Source of the DNA: Polaribacter sp. WD7
Lineage (GTDB): Bacteria; Bacteroidota; Bacteroidia; Flavobacteriales; Flavobacteriaceae
Length of the DNA: 64,000 nt
Direction: 5' to 3'
Assembly (NCBI RefSeq): GCF_003335085.1
Contig: NZ_QPEJ01000012.1
Coordinates: forward strand, 49,974 to 113,973
How positions within the stretch are numbered: the first letter of the stretch is position 1; each line of letters opens with the position of its first letter. The position numbers and the translations under genes were made by a program. Below are positions 27,601 through 36,254 of the stretch, piece after piece. The notes beneath the pieces are model-generated. The model made no database searches. It was given only the letters and a program-made list of their open reading frames with translations, and was not told where the DNA came from.

Positions 27601-29353
27601 AATGGGCTGATCTACCAAACTGAGAAGCAGTTAACTGAAAAGTACGATCTAGTTGATCTACATGTGCAAAAGCACCATCACCACCCAATACTTCTACAGC
27701 AGAAAGATTAAGATCACTCCTTAATTGTAAACTACCATTATCTTGCGTTCCTCCTATATAATAATCAGATCCATCGACATTATCTGTAGCAACAGCATAA
27801 AATTGTGTAGTTGTATAATTTTTATCTCTAGTTTCAAAAGTTGGCGTTGTTGCAATACCAATATTTGGAGAGTAATAAATACCTCCATCATTTCCAAATA
27901 AAGCCTCATTAGGATGTCCTGGTCTAAATACGATAGCATGTTGATCTGCATGTACATCTTCTATACCACTACAGTTTAACCACTCAGATATTTGGGTCCA
28001 AGTTTGTCCTCCATCATCAGTTCTTGCTAAGTCTACACCTCCTGCAATTACCACATCAGGATTGGTTGGGCTAACGGCTAAAATTAAATCGTACCAAGCT
28101 TGTGTTCTAGTAACATCAGTTGCAGTTGCTGCACAACCATCATTATGTTGTGGTATTGCTATGTTTGTCCAAGTAGCTCCTGCATCAGTAGATTTTTGTA
28201 TCCAATCTAAAGTATTGTCACTACGATCATGAGCCATTGCATAAATAATACTAGCGTTAGAAGGTGCTATAGCAATTTCTATTCTTGCAGGGTTATTACC
28301 ACCTGGAGGAGTTACATCAATCCAGTTTACACCTTCATCAGTAGATTTAAAAATTGTACCAGTGCTAAAAATACCTCTAGAAGCATAAATATCTCCGTTA
28401 GAAGCTATTTCTATATCTGCACCTCTTGTATTTAAAACTCTTGTAAAAGTTGCACCATCATCTGTAGACCTAAAAATACCACCACTTTGTGTATCAACTG
28501 CTCTAGTAGCGGCTATAATTGTTCCAGAAGGCGTAATTTCTATTTTTTGAACAAATGCAAATTCTTGACCTGTTGTACTAGAAAGTAAACTCCATGTTTT
28601 ACCGGCATCTGTAGATTTAAAAATACCAATACCTCTTACAGCACTACTATTAAACCAACCTTCACCCGTACCTGCATAAAATATTTGAGGATTGTTAGGA
28701 TCTGCTACAATATTATTTACAGCAATAGATGTTAAAAAGTCATTAATTGCTCTCCAAGAAGAATTTGGATCAAGTACATTATCATTAACCCAAATACCAC
28801 CTGTAACACCGGCAGCAAATACTCTTCTATTAGTTGGGTCGTTAGGATCCCATAAAATGGCTCTTGTTCTACCACCAACGTTATCTGGACCTCTTTCTTT
28901 CCATACTACAGGATTACCACCTACAGTAATAGCTTCTGAAAATTCTGAAGATTCTTGAAAGAAAGAAGTTCCACTATTTTGAATAGAATTATTATTTTGT
29001 TGAAAAACAGTCTTAGACTGGTTTATTTGTTTCAATCTTTTGCTTGTATAATCAAAAGCAGTAGCAACTTCTTCATAAGGTACAGTCAAAGAATTAGGGT
29101 CTACCATCATAAGGTAGTTTTGTTCTGCGGCTAAATCTGGTCTGTCTTTTTTAGATATTTTTACATATTCATCATGAGTAATATTTCTATTACTATAAGG
29201 ATGTTCATCTAAAAATTTATTGAATTTTTCTCGCTTTTCATTGATGAGAGAACTTTTAGTTTCTGACTTGTTTAAGTTTTGATAACCTATATAACTGCAA
29301 GCAAGCAGTAACGTCGGAATAACAATTTTTTTAAAGGGTAATTTTTTTTTCAT
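24641..29353 (-). CDS. Giant T9SS-secreted sortilin/VPS10-like beta-propeller protein with duplicated Ig modules
   Basis: A 1570-residue secreted protein. The N-terminal signal segment is followed at about residues 150-820 by a sortilin/BNR-type propeller with repeated Asp-box motifs (STDAGKTWS, STDDGATF, STDEGVNWID). An Ig-like domain spans about 826-938 (DAPAVVALTPTDDETV). Then come two copies of a two-part module, about 945-1195 and 1196-1480: a cadherin/Ig-like part followed by a beta-rich part containing NFIVPGGE-type motifs. The final ~80 residues are a T9SS type A sorting domain (LLANPTNGLFEVQL ... GIYLMKILGEGKTKTFKLIKE). It is exported by Sec, then T9SS, to the cell surface. The ligand is unknown. 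A paralogous propeller gene starts 339 bp away in the opposite direction. Confidence 0.85.
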   Translation of the reverse strand: MKKKLPFKKIVIPTLLLACSYIGYQNLNKSETKSSLINEKREKFNKFLDEHPYSNRNITHDEYVKISKKDRPDLAAEQNYLMMVDPNSLTVPYEEVATAFDYTSKRLKQINQSKTVFQQNNNSIQNSGTSFFQESSEFSEAITVGGNPVVWKERGPDNVGGRTRAILWDPNDPTNRRVFAAGVTGGIWVNDNVLDPNSSWRAINDFLTSIAVNNIVADPNNPQIFYAGTGEGWFNSSAVRGIGIFKSTDAGKTWSLLSSTTGQEFAFVQKIEITPSGTIIAATRAVDTQSGGIFRSTDDGATFTRVLNTRGADIEIASNGDIYASRGIFSTGTIFKSTDEGVNWIDVTPPGGNNPARIEIAIAPSNASIIYAMAHDRSDNTLDWIQKSTDAGATWTNIAIPQHNDGCAATATDVTRTQAWYDLILAVSPTNPDVVIAGGVDLARTDDGGQTWTQISEWLNCSGIEDVHADQHAIVFRPGHPNEALFGNDGGIYYSPNIGIATTPTFETRDKNYTTTQFYAVATDNVDGSDYYIGGTQDNGSLQLRSDLNLSAVEVLGGDGAFAHVDQLDRTFQLTASQFGRSAHSSNGGASFTRLQTLGTGNFINQSDYDNASGILYSTAGNDEIALITNVKSANPSAEVAVSVNLGGRQVSAFRANANTPNRLFVGTEGGRIFRIDDANADTRTVTEITNNITAAGNVSSIDIGSSDMELIATYSNFGVPSVWYSIDAGATWINKDEASHGLPNIPIRWALFNPNNTQQVLLATELGVWSSNDITAANPGWEPSNEGLANVRCDMIQYRAADGMIVVATHGRGFFTSNIFSTDDTDAPAVVALTPTDDETVATPLDLNLEIQFNEPVKVGTGNISIFLASDDSLVESIAVGSNQVNISGTRVVINAANDLIAQTAYYVQIDAGAFTDNFSNDFAGITDSATWNFTTFDGDTPPIVNVPISDLSIAENSDNIVIDLATVFNDVDNDNSAITFNIVSNSTTAVVDATLVDSNLTLDFLDDRIGTSQIVVRATSNGKTVDDAFNVTVNSTATVLFDQPGPSNRSGRLEGTYVNGANQNAEDFIVPGGQEWTVSTVTTQAFSLGQADLDLQNVNVIIYNDNDGAPGDIVQQQSVLADQGQIIGGETGNASLTVRLNNTVNLTSGIYWVSIFPTFNVNFGTDATTALYAWSTSANPGNSHAGNGSGTFTAEGFELLFTVDGSAVITDAAPEIANPIADIELSDIPDPNPMIIDLSSTFTDSDNDDSLITLEIVSNTNSSVVAATISEQNLSLDFTSFGSSEITIRATSNGLSIEDSFNVSVLEELFAQIDTAVQGSPSQLFPDFGASLESADNFIVPGGEDWDLFRVNVVGTITNGAPQLAFFKIYEDNNGLPGNEIYNSGNLTVEPTNDSSDFRLTLDVPTTLSSGTYWISVQTSQAFSPGNNQWVWSYATSTPTEDYARQDPGQLLAGAWAATWEISGNNGALIFSLDGESKQVLSTASFNDSELKLLANPTNGLFEVQLGSVFNDNLSIEVYDVTGRMILNQSVEASQSRFSIDLQNSSSGIYLMKILGEGKTKTFKLIKE

Positions 29354-29692
29354 TTTTAAATAGTTTTGATTTAGCCAAGTTATAAAAATAAATCAATGTT
29401 TTTAACGTTACTTTTTTTTGAGAATGTTAAATTTTTTTTGAAATTCACATATTTAGTTTAATTTAAAACATAAAATACTGTAAATCAATTGTGTATGATT
29501 CTGTTTTAACATACTTTCTTATATGGCGTTGACAGTCAGGGTATTAATTTTAACATTTTTAGATTAATACAGGTACTTATTTTTTGGTAAATCAATGATA
29601 AAAGAGGATTTAAATTTAAAAGAATTAACAACTTAGTTTGTGTAGAACTAAATATTTTATATAAATTGTGAAGCTATACAATACATTAAATA
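29354..29692. promoter_or_regulatory. Shared divergent intergenic region with an inverted repeat
   Basis: 339 bp between the two divergent propeller genes, with no reading frame. It holds an 8-bp inverted repeat GTATTAAT (29541-29548) / ATTAATAC (29563-29570), preceded by TTGACAGTCAGG. This could be an operator serving both genes. Promoter boxes are not clear. Confidence 0.4.
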
Positions 29693-32470
29693 ATGAAAAG
29701 AAAAATACGATTATCTATTATTTTATTAGGGACTTCTTTATTTCTATTATGCTTATTTTTTTTAGATGCAGATAGCAGTAAGTTAGATGAACTAAAAGAG
29801 AAACATGCTTATTTTTTAAAGAACAGTCCATTTAAAAATACAAAAAATCTAGCTAAAAAAGACAGAAAATCTCTAGGTTTACCACCTAATGCTTACTACG
29901 AAAGATTATGGGAATTAACTTTTGACCCTAATACGGGGCGCCCTATGCCAGAGAATATTGTAGAAATTAGAAAGACTTTAAAAGAGAAAAGAAAATTTTT
30001 AGCAAAATCTCCTGGGCAAGAAACTAACCAATGGACAGATCGTGGACCCAATAATATTGGAGGAAGAACAAGAGGCATTATGTTTGATCCAAACGATTCT
30101 ACCAATAGAAGAGTTTTTGCAGGAGGTGTAAGTGGAGGATTATGGGTGAACCAAGATATTACAAATCCTAATTCTTCGTGGACCTTAGTTCCTAACATTG
30201 GAGCAAATATTTCTGTAACTTCTATAATATATGATCCTAATAATACCAACGTATTTTACATTGGATCTGGAGAATCATACGTTAGTGGTAATGCAGTTGG
30301 TAGAGGTGTTTGGAAATCTATAGATGGAGGAACAACATGGAATAATATATTTGGTGGGGCAGAAGGAAGACTCTCTTTGAATAATCAATCTGTAAATGGA
30401 ATCTTTTATGTTAACGATATTGTTGCCAGAGATGTAGGTAGTACTACAGAATTGTATGCAGCTATTGCAGGTGCTTTTTATGGAGATTCTAGCAATCCAA
30501 ATCAATTTTTAGGTATTCAAGAACAAGGTTTATATAGATCTACTAATGGAGGAAGTAGTTGGACACGAATTAATTTAAGAGAAGCAAATAATACTTTTAT
30601 AAACCCTAATGATATTGAAATAGATTTAAACAACAATATATGGGTGACAACAACTAGAAGTAGTTTTGGGCAAAACGGAGGTAGAATTTACAGATCTACC
30701 AACGGCACTATATTTAATTTGATAAGAACCATACCAAACGCTGCTAGAACAGAATTAGAAGTTTCAAGCACAGACCCCAATAAATTTTGGGTTGCTGTTA
30801 ATGTACCTAATAACAATGCACAACAAGCAGATTTATTTTTTACTGACAATGCATTTTCAACTTTAACACCTTTAAACGAACCTAATGATGCAGATAATGA
30901 TATTTCTGCAACAGACTACACTAGAGGTCAAGCTTTTTATAACTTACCAATAGAGGTAGATCAAAATGATAATCTTTTTATTGGTGGAATAGATTTATTT
31001 CGCTCTACTAACAACGGTACTAGTTGGACTCAGATATCTAAGTGGTCAAATAATAATAATTTAAGAAACCTAAATGTTCCTTTAGTTCACGCAGATCATC
31101 ATGCTATTGTATTTAGACCTGGGGCAGGAAATGAGAATCAAGCCGTATTTGGTACTGATGGAGGAGTGTATTATACGCCCAATATTAATCAAAGTCAAAC
31201 AAGTATTAATATTACATCAAGAAATACAAACTACAACGTTACTCAATTCTATTATGGAGCTATAGATGAGGTAGATTTTTCTAATGGAGATGATATTTTT
31301 GGTGGAACACAAGATAATGGTACACCAGGGTCTATAAATTCATTGGGTGGTGCCAATTCTTATCAAGATTTTTTTGGTGGAGATGGAGGTTTTACCGAAA
31401 TAGATGATAGTGGTCAGTACATGATACAGTCTTTTCCATTTAACACACATAGATGGATAAATTATCCACAACTTACGCAAGCAGAAACAATTTCTACATC
31501 AGAAGATGATGATGAAAATAACTTAGGTAGTTTTATCAATACAGCAGTATTAGATAAAAACTTAGATATTTTTTATTCAAATGCAAGTTTTGAGACTACT
31601 TTTCAAATCGAAAGAGTTAAAGGTTTTCTTCCAGGAGAAGTTCAATCAAATGATTTTTTACAATCGTCTTTAATTGATCAAGAACCAACAGCATTTCAGG
31701 TTTCGCCTTTTACAACTACATCAACTAAACTTTATGTTGGTTTAGCAAACGGAAAAGTTGTAAGAATAACAAACGCAAATACTTCACCAATATTTACAGA
31801 TATTTCAAATGGAATTATAACAGGAAGTATATCAGACATAGAATTTGGAGAGACAGAGAATGATATATTCGTTACTGTTCATAATTATGGAGTTACTAGT
31901 ATTTGGTTTACAAATAACGGAGGAGGTTCTTGGAGAGGAATAGAAGGTAATTTACCAGATTTACCCGTTAAATGTATTTTACAAGATCCTTTAAATAGAA
32001 GAGAGTTAATTATAGGAACAGAATTAGGTGTATGGAGAACGTTAGATTTTACAGTTACTAGTCCTGTTTGGGAACAATCTTTTAACGGTATGAGTGATGT
32101 TACTGTTGTAGATTTAGATTTAAGAACATCAGATAATACGGTGTTAGCATCTACACACGGTAGAGGAATGTTTACAGGTAAATTTGAATCTGCTGTAGCT
32201 TCTGTTGATGAGGTTTTGGCGAATAATAAGTCGTTTACAATCTTTCCAACCATCTCCGACGGAAATTTTACAGTATATGGAAATACAGCGTTAGGTAAGG
32301 GTGAAATGGGTATATACACCATTTCTGGGAAGCAGGTATATCGTCAAAATATTGATTTTGAATTGAATGAACAGAAGGCGATTTCTGTAAATTTAAGCAC
32401 AGGGGTCTATATTGTAAACATTATTGACGGTAATCAAAATAAATTCTCTAACAAAATTATTATTGAGTAA
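29693..32470 (+). CDS. T9SS-secreted sortilin/VPS10-like beta-propeller protein
   Basis: A 925-residue paralogue of the N-terminal half of the divergent neighbour. It has an N-terminal hydrophobic signal (IILLGTSLFLLCLFFLD), then a shared start of the mature region (WTDRGPNNIGGRTRGIMFDPNDSTNRRVFAGGVSGGLWVN) and propeller blades with Asp-box motifs (SIDGGTTWN, STNGGSSWT, STNNGTSWT). The conserved block VHADHHAIVFRPG and the final blade (ASTHGRGMFTGKF) are also present. The last ~80 residues are a T9SS type A sorting domain (FTIFPTISDGNFTVYGN ... FSNKIIIE). It lacks the Ig/cadherin modules of its neighbour. It is a surface or secreted protein of unknown ligand, ended by a bidirectional terminator shared with dxs. 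Confidence 0.87.
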   Translation: MKRKIRLSIILLGTSLFLLCLFFLDADSSKLDELKEKHAYFLKNSPFKNTKNLAKKDRKSLGLPPNAYYERLWELTFDPNTGRPMPENIVEIRKTLKEKRKFLAKSPGQETNQWTDRGPNNIGGRTRGIMFDPNDSTNRRVFAGGVSGGLWVNQDITNPNSSWTLVPNIGANISVTSIIYDPNNTNVFYIGSGESYVSGNAVGRGVWKSIDGGTTWNNIFGGAEGRLSLNNQSVNGIFYVNDIVARDVGSTTELYAAIAGAFYGDSSNPNQFLGIQEQGLYRSTNGGSSWTRINLREANNTFINPNDIEIDLNNNIWVTTTRSSFGQNGGRIYRSTNGTIFNLIRTIPNAARTELEVSSTDPNKFWVAVNVPNNNAQQADLFFTDNAFSTLTPLNEPNDADNDISATDYTRGQAFYNLPIEVDQNDNLFIGGIDLFRSTNNGTSWTQISKWSNNNNLRNLNVPLVHADHHAIVFRPGAGNENQAVFGTDGGVYYTPNINQSQTSINITSRNTNYNVTQFYYGAIDEVDFSNGDDIFGGTQDNGTPGSINSLGGANSYQDFFGGDGGFTEIDDSGQYMIQSFPFNTHRWINYPQLTQAETISTSEDDDENNLGSFINTAVLDKNLDIFYSNASFETTFQIERVKGFLPGEVQSNDFLQSSLIDQEPTAFQVSPFTTTSTKLYVGLANGKVVRITNANTSPIFTDISNGIITGSISDIEFGETENDIFVTVHNYGVTSIWFTNNGGGSWRGIEGNLPDLPVKCILQDPLNRRELIIGTELGVWRTLDFTVTSPVWEQSFNGMSDVTVVDLDLRTSDNTVLASTHGRGMFTGKFESAVASVDEVLANNKSFTIFPTISDGNFTVYGNTALGKGEMGIYTISGKQVYRQNIDFELNEQKAISVNLSTGVYIVNIIDGNQNKFSNKIIIE

Positions 32471-32488
32471 TGCTTTTATCTATATAGT

Positions 32489-32520
32489 AAAAAAAGACGC
32501 TTTAAATAGCGTCTTTTTTT
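32489..32520. terminator. Bidirectional terminator between propeller gene and dxs
   Basis: Stem AAAAAAGACGCT / AGCGTCTTTTTT (GACGCT at 32496-32501, AGCGTC at 32508-32513) with a 6-nt loop, A-run on one side and T-run on the other. It overlaps the dxs stop codon. Confidence 0.88.
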
Positions 32521-34291
32521 ATAAGTAAAACTCAAATGTATTGAGCAAAGAATTTACATCTAGGCCGTATTTAAGTTGCAATCTTTCAGGTGATCCATGT
32601 TCTATAAAATGATCAGGAATTCCTAAAAGTTTAATCTTATTTTTATATTGATGTTTTGCAGCAAACTCCAAAATAGAAGTGCCAAATCCACCAGAGATTA
32701 CACCATCTTCTAGAGTTAAAATAGTAGAATGTTTCTTAAAAATTTTATGCAGTAATTGTTGGTCCAGCGGTTTTACAAAACGTAAATCATAGTGCGCAAA
32801 TTCATCTTTTTTGATAGATTTCTGAATAGCTTCATTTGCACTATTAGTAATACTACCAAGAGATAAGATAGCAACAGATTTTCCTTCTCGCAAACAAACT
32901 CCTTTTCCAATTTCTACAGTATTAAAAGGTTGTTGCCAATCTTTGATGCTTCCATATCCTCTGGGATAGCGAATAGCAATAGGGTGCTGTAATCCTTTTT
33001 GAGCAGTAAATAATATATTTCTAAGTTCAATTTCATTTCTTGGTGCGCAAATAATTAAATTAGGAATACATCGTAAATAAGCCAAATCAAAAACTCCATG
33101 ATGTGTAGCACCATCATTTCCCACCAAACCAGCTCTATCAATACAAAAAATAACAGGCAAGTTTTGTAAAGCAACATCATGAATTACTTGATCGTAAGCG
33201 CGTTGTAAAAATGTAGAGTAGATTGCACAAAACGGAACCAATCCTTGAGTTGCCATACCAGCAGCTAAAGTTACTGCATGTTGTTCTGCAATACCCACAT
33301 CAAAGGTACGCTCAGGAAATTTTTTCATCAAAAACTTTAGAGAGCTACCTGTTAGCATTGCAGGGGTGATTCCTACAATTTTATCATTTTTTTCTGCTAA
33401 CTCAACAATCGTTTTTCCAAAAACATCTTGATATTTAGTATATAGATTGCTTTCTTTTTTTATTCTTTCCCCAGAAATTTTATCAAATTTTCCAGGAGCA
33501 TGATAGGTTACTTGATCTTCTTCTGCTTTTTGCAAACCTTTACCTTTTGTAGTAATAATATGTAAAAATTTAGGTCCTTTTATAGATTGTAAACGTTTTA
33601 ATTCTGATAAAAGTTTGGGTAAATCATGACCATCAATAGGGCCTGAATAATCAAAATTTAAAGCTTTAATAATATTGTTTTGAGCAGCAAGTTTTCTATC
33701 GTTTTTCACCTTGGTTAAATACTCTTTAACAGCACCAACAGCGGGATCTATACCAATGGCATTATCATTTAAAATAATAAGTATGTTTGCTTTAGAAACA
33801 CCAGCATGATTTAAAGCCTCAAATGCCATTCCACTCGCTATAGAAGCATCTCCAATTACTGCAATATGATGTTTGTTAAGGTTTCCATTTAGGCGAGACG
33901 CAATGGCCATACCCAAAACTGCAGAAATAGAGGTAGAAGAGTGGCCAACACCAAAAGCGTCAAATTCACTTTCAGTTCTCAGAGGAAAACCAGCAATTCC
34001 TCCAAATTGTCTATTGGTATGAAAAACCTCTTTTCTACCCGTTAAAATTTTGTGGCCATAGGCTTGGTGTCCCACATCCCAAACCAATAAATCATTAGGA
34101 GTGTCAAACAAATAATGCAATGCAATGGTAAGTTCTACAACGCCTAAACTTGCACCCAAATGTCCTTCCTTTGTGGCAACAATGTCAATGATAAACTCTC
34201 TCAATTCTTTGGCGAGTTGAGGTAGTTGTTCTGAATTTAATTTTCTTAAATCAGTAGGATTAGAGATGTTGTTTAACAAATTTTTTGACAT
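32519..34291 (-). CDS. dxs: 1-deoxy-D-xylulose-5-phosphate synthase
   Basis: A 590-residue thiamine-diphosphate transketolase-like enzyme, the first step of the MEP isoprenoid pathway: pyruvate plus glyceraldehyde-3-phosphate to DXP. It shows GHLGASLGVVELTIALHY, GHQAYGHKILTGR, the ThDP motif GDASIASGMAFEALNHAG with LNDNAIGIDPAVG, DVGIAEQHAVTLAAGMA (catalytic Glu) and DRAGLVGNDGATHHGVFD. I start at MSKNLLNN (34291). An upstream in-frame codon at 34306 only adds five residues. It is divergent from tadA (56 bp between start codons) and convergent with the propeller gene. Confidence 0.95.
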   Translation of the reverse strand: MSKNLLNNISNPTDLRKLNSEQLPQLAKELREFIIDIVATKEGHLGASLGVVELTIALHYLFDTPNDLLVWDVGHQAYGHKILTGRKEVFHTNRQFGGIAGFPLRTESEFDAFGVGHSSTSISAVLGMAIASRLNGNLNKHHIAVIGDASIASGMAFEALNHAGVSKANILIILNDNAIGIDPAVGAVKEYLTKVKNDRKLAAQNNIIKALNFDYSGPIDGHDLPKLLSELKRLQSIKGPKFLHIITTKGKGLQKAEEDQVTYHAPGKFDKISGERIKKESNLYTKYQDVFGKTIVELAEKNDKIVGITPAMLTGSSLKFLMKKFPERTFDVGIAEQHAVTLAAGMATQGLVPFCAIYSTFLQRAYDQVIHDVALQNLPVIFCIDRAGLVGNDGATHHGVFDLAYLRCIPNLIICAPRNEIELRNILFTAQKGLQHPIAIRYPRGYGSIKDWQQPFNTVEIGKGVCLREGKSVAILSLGSITNSANEAIQKSIKKDEFAHYDLRFVKPLDQQLLHKIFKKHSTILTLEDGVISGGFGTSILEFAAKHQYKNKIKLLGIPDHFIEHGSPERLQLKYGLDVNSLLNTFEFYL

Positions 34292-34347
34292 TCTACAAAA
34301 ATACAATAATCCTTTTTTGTAATATTGATTTTTATAATTCTTTACGA

Positions 34348-34797
34348 ATGATACAGCCCTTTGACGACGAATATTTTATGAGAAAAGCTTTACAAGAGGC
34401 ACAAACGGCCTTTGATAAAGGAGAAGTTCCTGTTGGAGCCATTATTGTTTTAAACAACCAAATTATTGCAAGAGCATATAATTTAACAGAAACTTTAAAC
34501 GATGTAACTGCGCATGCAGAAATGCAAGCATTTACAGCTGCTGCAGATTTTTTAGGAGGTAAGTATTTAAAAGATTGTGTGCTATATGTAACTTTAGAAC
34601 CTTGTCAAATGTGTGCAGGTGCAAGTTATTGGGCACAAATCGGCAAAATAGTATTTGGGGCTTCAGAACCCGAAAGAGGTTTTAAAAACTTAAAAACCAC
34701 CTTACATCCAAAGACAAAAGTAATACCCAATATTTTAGAACATGAATGTTCGCAACTTTTAAAACGTTTTTTTATCGAAAAAAGGAATTTGAATTAA
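34348..34797 (+). CDS. tadA: tRNA-specific adenosine deaminase TadA
   Basis: A 149-residue cytidine/adenosine deaminase-fold enzyme. The zinc site is HAE (H56-A-E58, the proton shuttle) and PCQMC (C86, C89). The RNA-binding segment reads VYGASEPERG-like (VFGASEPERGFKNLKTT). It converts A34 to inosine in the tRNA-Arg(ACG) anticodon. The start is taken at the ATG at 34348 (MIQPFDDEYFMRKAL), the usual N-terminus of the family; upstream in-frame codons would overlap the dxs start. Its last 4 bp overlap the end of umuD. Confidence 0.93.
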   Translation: MIQPFDDEYFMRKALQEAQTAFDKGEVPVGAIIVLNNQIIARAYNLTETLNDVTAHAEMQAFTAAADFLGGKYLKDCVLYVTLEPCQMCAGASYWAQIGKIVFGASEPERGFKNLKTTLHPKTKVIPNILEHECSQLLKRFFIEKRNLN

Positions 34798-35228
34798 ACT
34801 TTTTTAATCACATTAGTTACAATACCCCAAATCACAAAATCGTTATCTTCTGTAATATTAATAATAGGATAATTAGGATTTTCTGGTTGTAACCATACTT
34901 CATTTTTTTCTACACGCAAACGCTTAACTGTAAATTCACCATCTAAAAAACAAACAGCAATTTTATTGTTGGCAGGTTCTAAACTTCTATCAATTACCAA
35001 TAAATCGTTGTCATCTAAACCAGCATCAATCATAGATTGTCCTTTTACTTTAGCAAAAAAAGTAGCGTCTTTATTTTGAATTAATTCATCATCTAAAGAA
35101 ATTCTTGTTTCTCTAAAATCATCTGCAGGCGATGGAAATCCAGCTGAAATTCCTGTATCAATAAAAACAGCACCATTTCCTGATGAAGCCTTTGGAGTGA
35201 AAAAAGTAAGGTTTTGTGAAGCAATCAT
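34794..35228 (-). CDS. umuD: UmuD-like SOS peptidase (S24 family)
   Basis: A 144-residue S24/LexA-type autopeptidase without a DNA-binding domain. The self-cleavage site is A29-G30 in GISAGFPSPADDF, the catalytic serine is S65 (GQSM) and the lysine is K102 (FTVKRLR). After RecA-stimulated cleavage, UmuD' joins UmuC to make an error-prone polymerase. The start at 35228 (MIASQNLTFF) leaves 10 bp to bioD; the in-frame start at 35267 would overlap bioD by 29 bp. It is separated from umuC, which lies 2.3 kb away on the other strand, by bioD, a DUF2007 gene and bioF, so it may be transcribed with biotin genes. Confidence 0.88.
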   Translation of the reverse strand: MIASQNLTFFTPKASSGNGAVFIDTGISAGFPSPADDFRETRISLDDELIQNKDATFFAKVKGQSMIDAGLDDNDLLVIDRSLEPANNKIAVCFLDGEFTVKRLRVEKNEVWLQPENPNYPIINITEDNDFVIWGIVTNVIKKV

Positions 35229-35238
35229 AGTTTGCAAA

Positions 35239-35847
35239 TTACAATTTTTCTCTGAATTTATTTGCATATTCTGCGATCACATTTTTATCAAAATAAGGCT
35301 CTTCATCAATTCTACCAATAATATCTACATTGGTCATTTTTTTAATAATATTTTCTGTAGTAGGATGCTCATCACCAGAAAAAACAATAGCAACTTCAAA
35401 TCCTTTTTCTTGTAATAACTTTACCGTTAATAAAGTATGATTGATGCTGCCTAAATAATGACGAGAAACCACAATCACCTTATAATCAGGTTTTATCAAA
35501 TCTAAAATAGTATCCTTATTATTTAAAGGAACTAGCAAACCTCCAGCGCCTTCAATAACCAAATGATTGTCTGTTTTTGGTGCTGTGATAGCGTTTAAAT
35601 CGATATTGATTCCATCAATTTCAGCAGCTGCATGCGGACTCATAGGAGTGTTTAAAGCAAATGCATTTTTATGAAAAACAGACTTTGTATTTGAGACAAA
35701 TCGTTCAACTTTATGTGTATCAGAATTATCTAAATCTCCTGCCTGAATAGGTTTCCAGTAATCTGCTTCTAGAGCCTCAGTTACAATTGCTGATGCTACT
35801 GTTTTGCCAACTTCTGTGGATATTCCTGTAATAAAATATGTTTTCAT
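35239..35847 (-). CDS. bioD: Dethiobiotin synthetase
   Basis: A 202-residue P-loop ATPase. The Walker A-like motif is GISTEVGKT (residues 8-16), followed by YWKPIQAGDLDNSDT, the LNTPMSPHAAAE substrate loop and EGAGGLLVPLN. It closes the ureido ring of 7,8-diaminononanoate with CO2 and ATP to give dethiobiotin. It belongs to a minus-strand run bioF, DUF2007, bioD, umuD with almost no gaps (1 bp to the DUF2007 gene and 10 bp to umuD), so these four genes are probably one transcript. Confidence 0.95.
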   Translation of the reverse strand: MKTYFITGISTEVGKTVASAIVTEALEADYWKPIQAGDLDNSDTHKVERFVSNTKSVFHKNAFALNTPMSPHAAAEIDGINIDLNAITAPKTDNHLVIEGAGGLLVPLNNKDTILDLIKPDYKVIVVSRHYLGSINHTLLTVKLLQEKGFEVAIVFSGDEHPTTENIIKKMTNVDIIGRIDEEPYFDKNVIAEYANKFREKL

Positions 35848-35848
35848 T

Positions 35849-36253
35849 TTAAAATTCTATTTTACAATTTTCACATCGATATTTGTACTTAGTATAAAAA
35901 GGAAGCGTAAAAAATACAAGACCTAAAAGGTAAATAATTAGGGATTTAAAATCCTTAATTGTAGAGAGGAAACCTGCTTTTTCATTTCCACATTTTGGAC
36001 ATTTAATAGGGTTCCCTTCATCATCTAAAGAATATTTACTAATGGTTTTTAAAACTTCTCTAGCTTTTTTTTCTTGCGCTTTCGATACCTTTAATTTAAC
36101 ACCACCAATTGCATGACTCATTAAAGGGTCTGTGTCTATAGTGATGTCATCAGCCATATAAACTTTGATTTTTTCTGATTCTAATTTACCTCTAATTATA
36201 TGAGCTTCAGAAGAGTATTTAAAAGTTGCTATAGTTACAAAAGTATCTTTCAT
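35849..36253 (-). CDS. DUF2007 protein with C-terminal zinc ribbon and membrane helix
   Basis: A 134-residue protein. Residues 1-70 are a DUF2007-type PII-like domain (DTFVTIATFKYSSEAHIIRGKLESEKI). A zinc ribbon follows (CPKCGNEKAG), then a hydrophobic helix (LIIYLLGLVFFTLPFY) and a second CxxC (CENCKIEF) that completes the ribbon across the membrane hairpin. The function is unknown. I start at 36253 (MKDTFV), which leaves 1 bp to the end of bioF; a start three codons earlier would overlap bioF by 8 bp. It is embedded between bioF and bioD, which suggests co-transcription but not necessarily a biotin role. Confidence 0.8.
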   Translation of the reverse strand: MKDTFVTIATFKYSSEAHIIRGKLESEKIKVYMADDITIDTDPLMSHAIGGVKLKVSKAQEKKAREVLKTISKYSLDDEGNPIKCPKCGNEKAGFLSTIKDFKSLIIYLLGLVFFTLPFYTKYKYRCENCKIEF

Positions 36254-36254
36254 G

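Noticed and set aside
31885..32322. 145-codon minus-strand frame inside the 925-residue propeller gene
   Set aside because: Antisense to well-conserved propeller and T9SS coding sequence.
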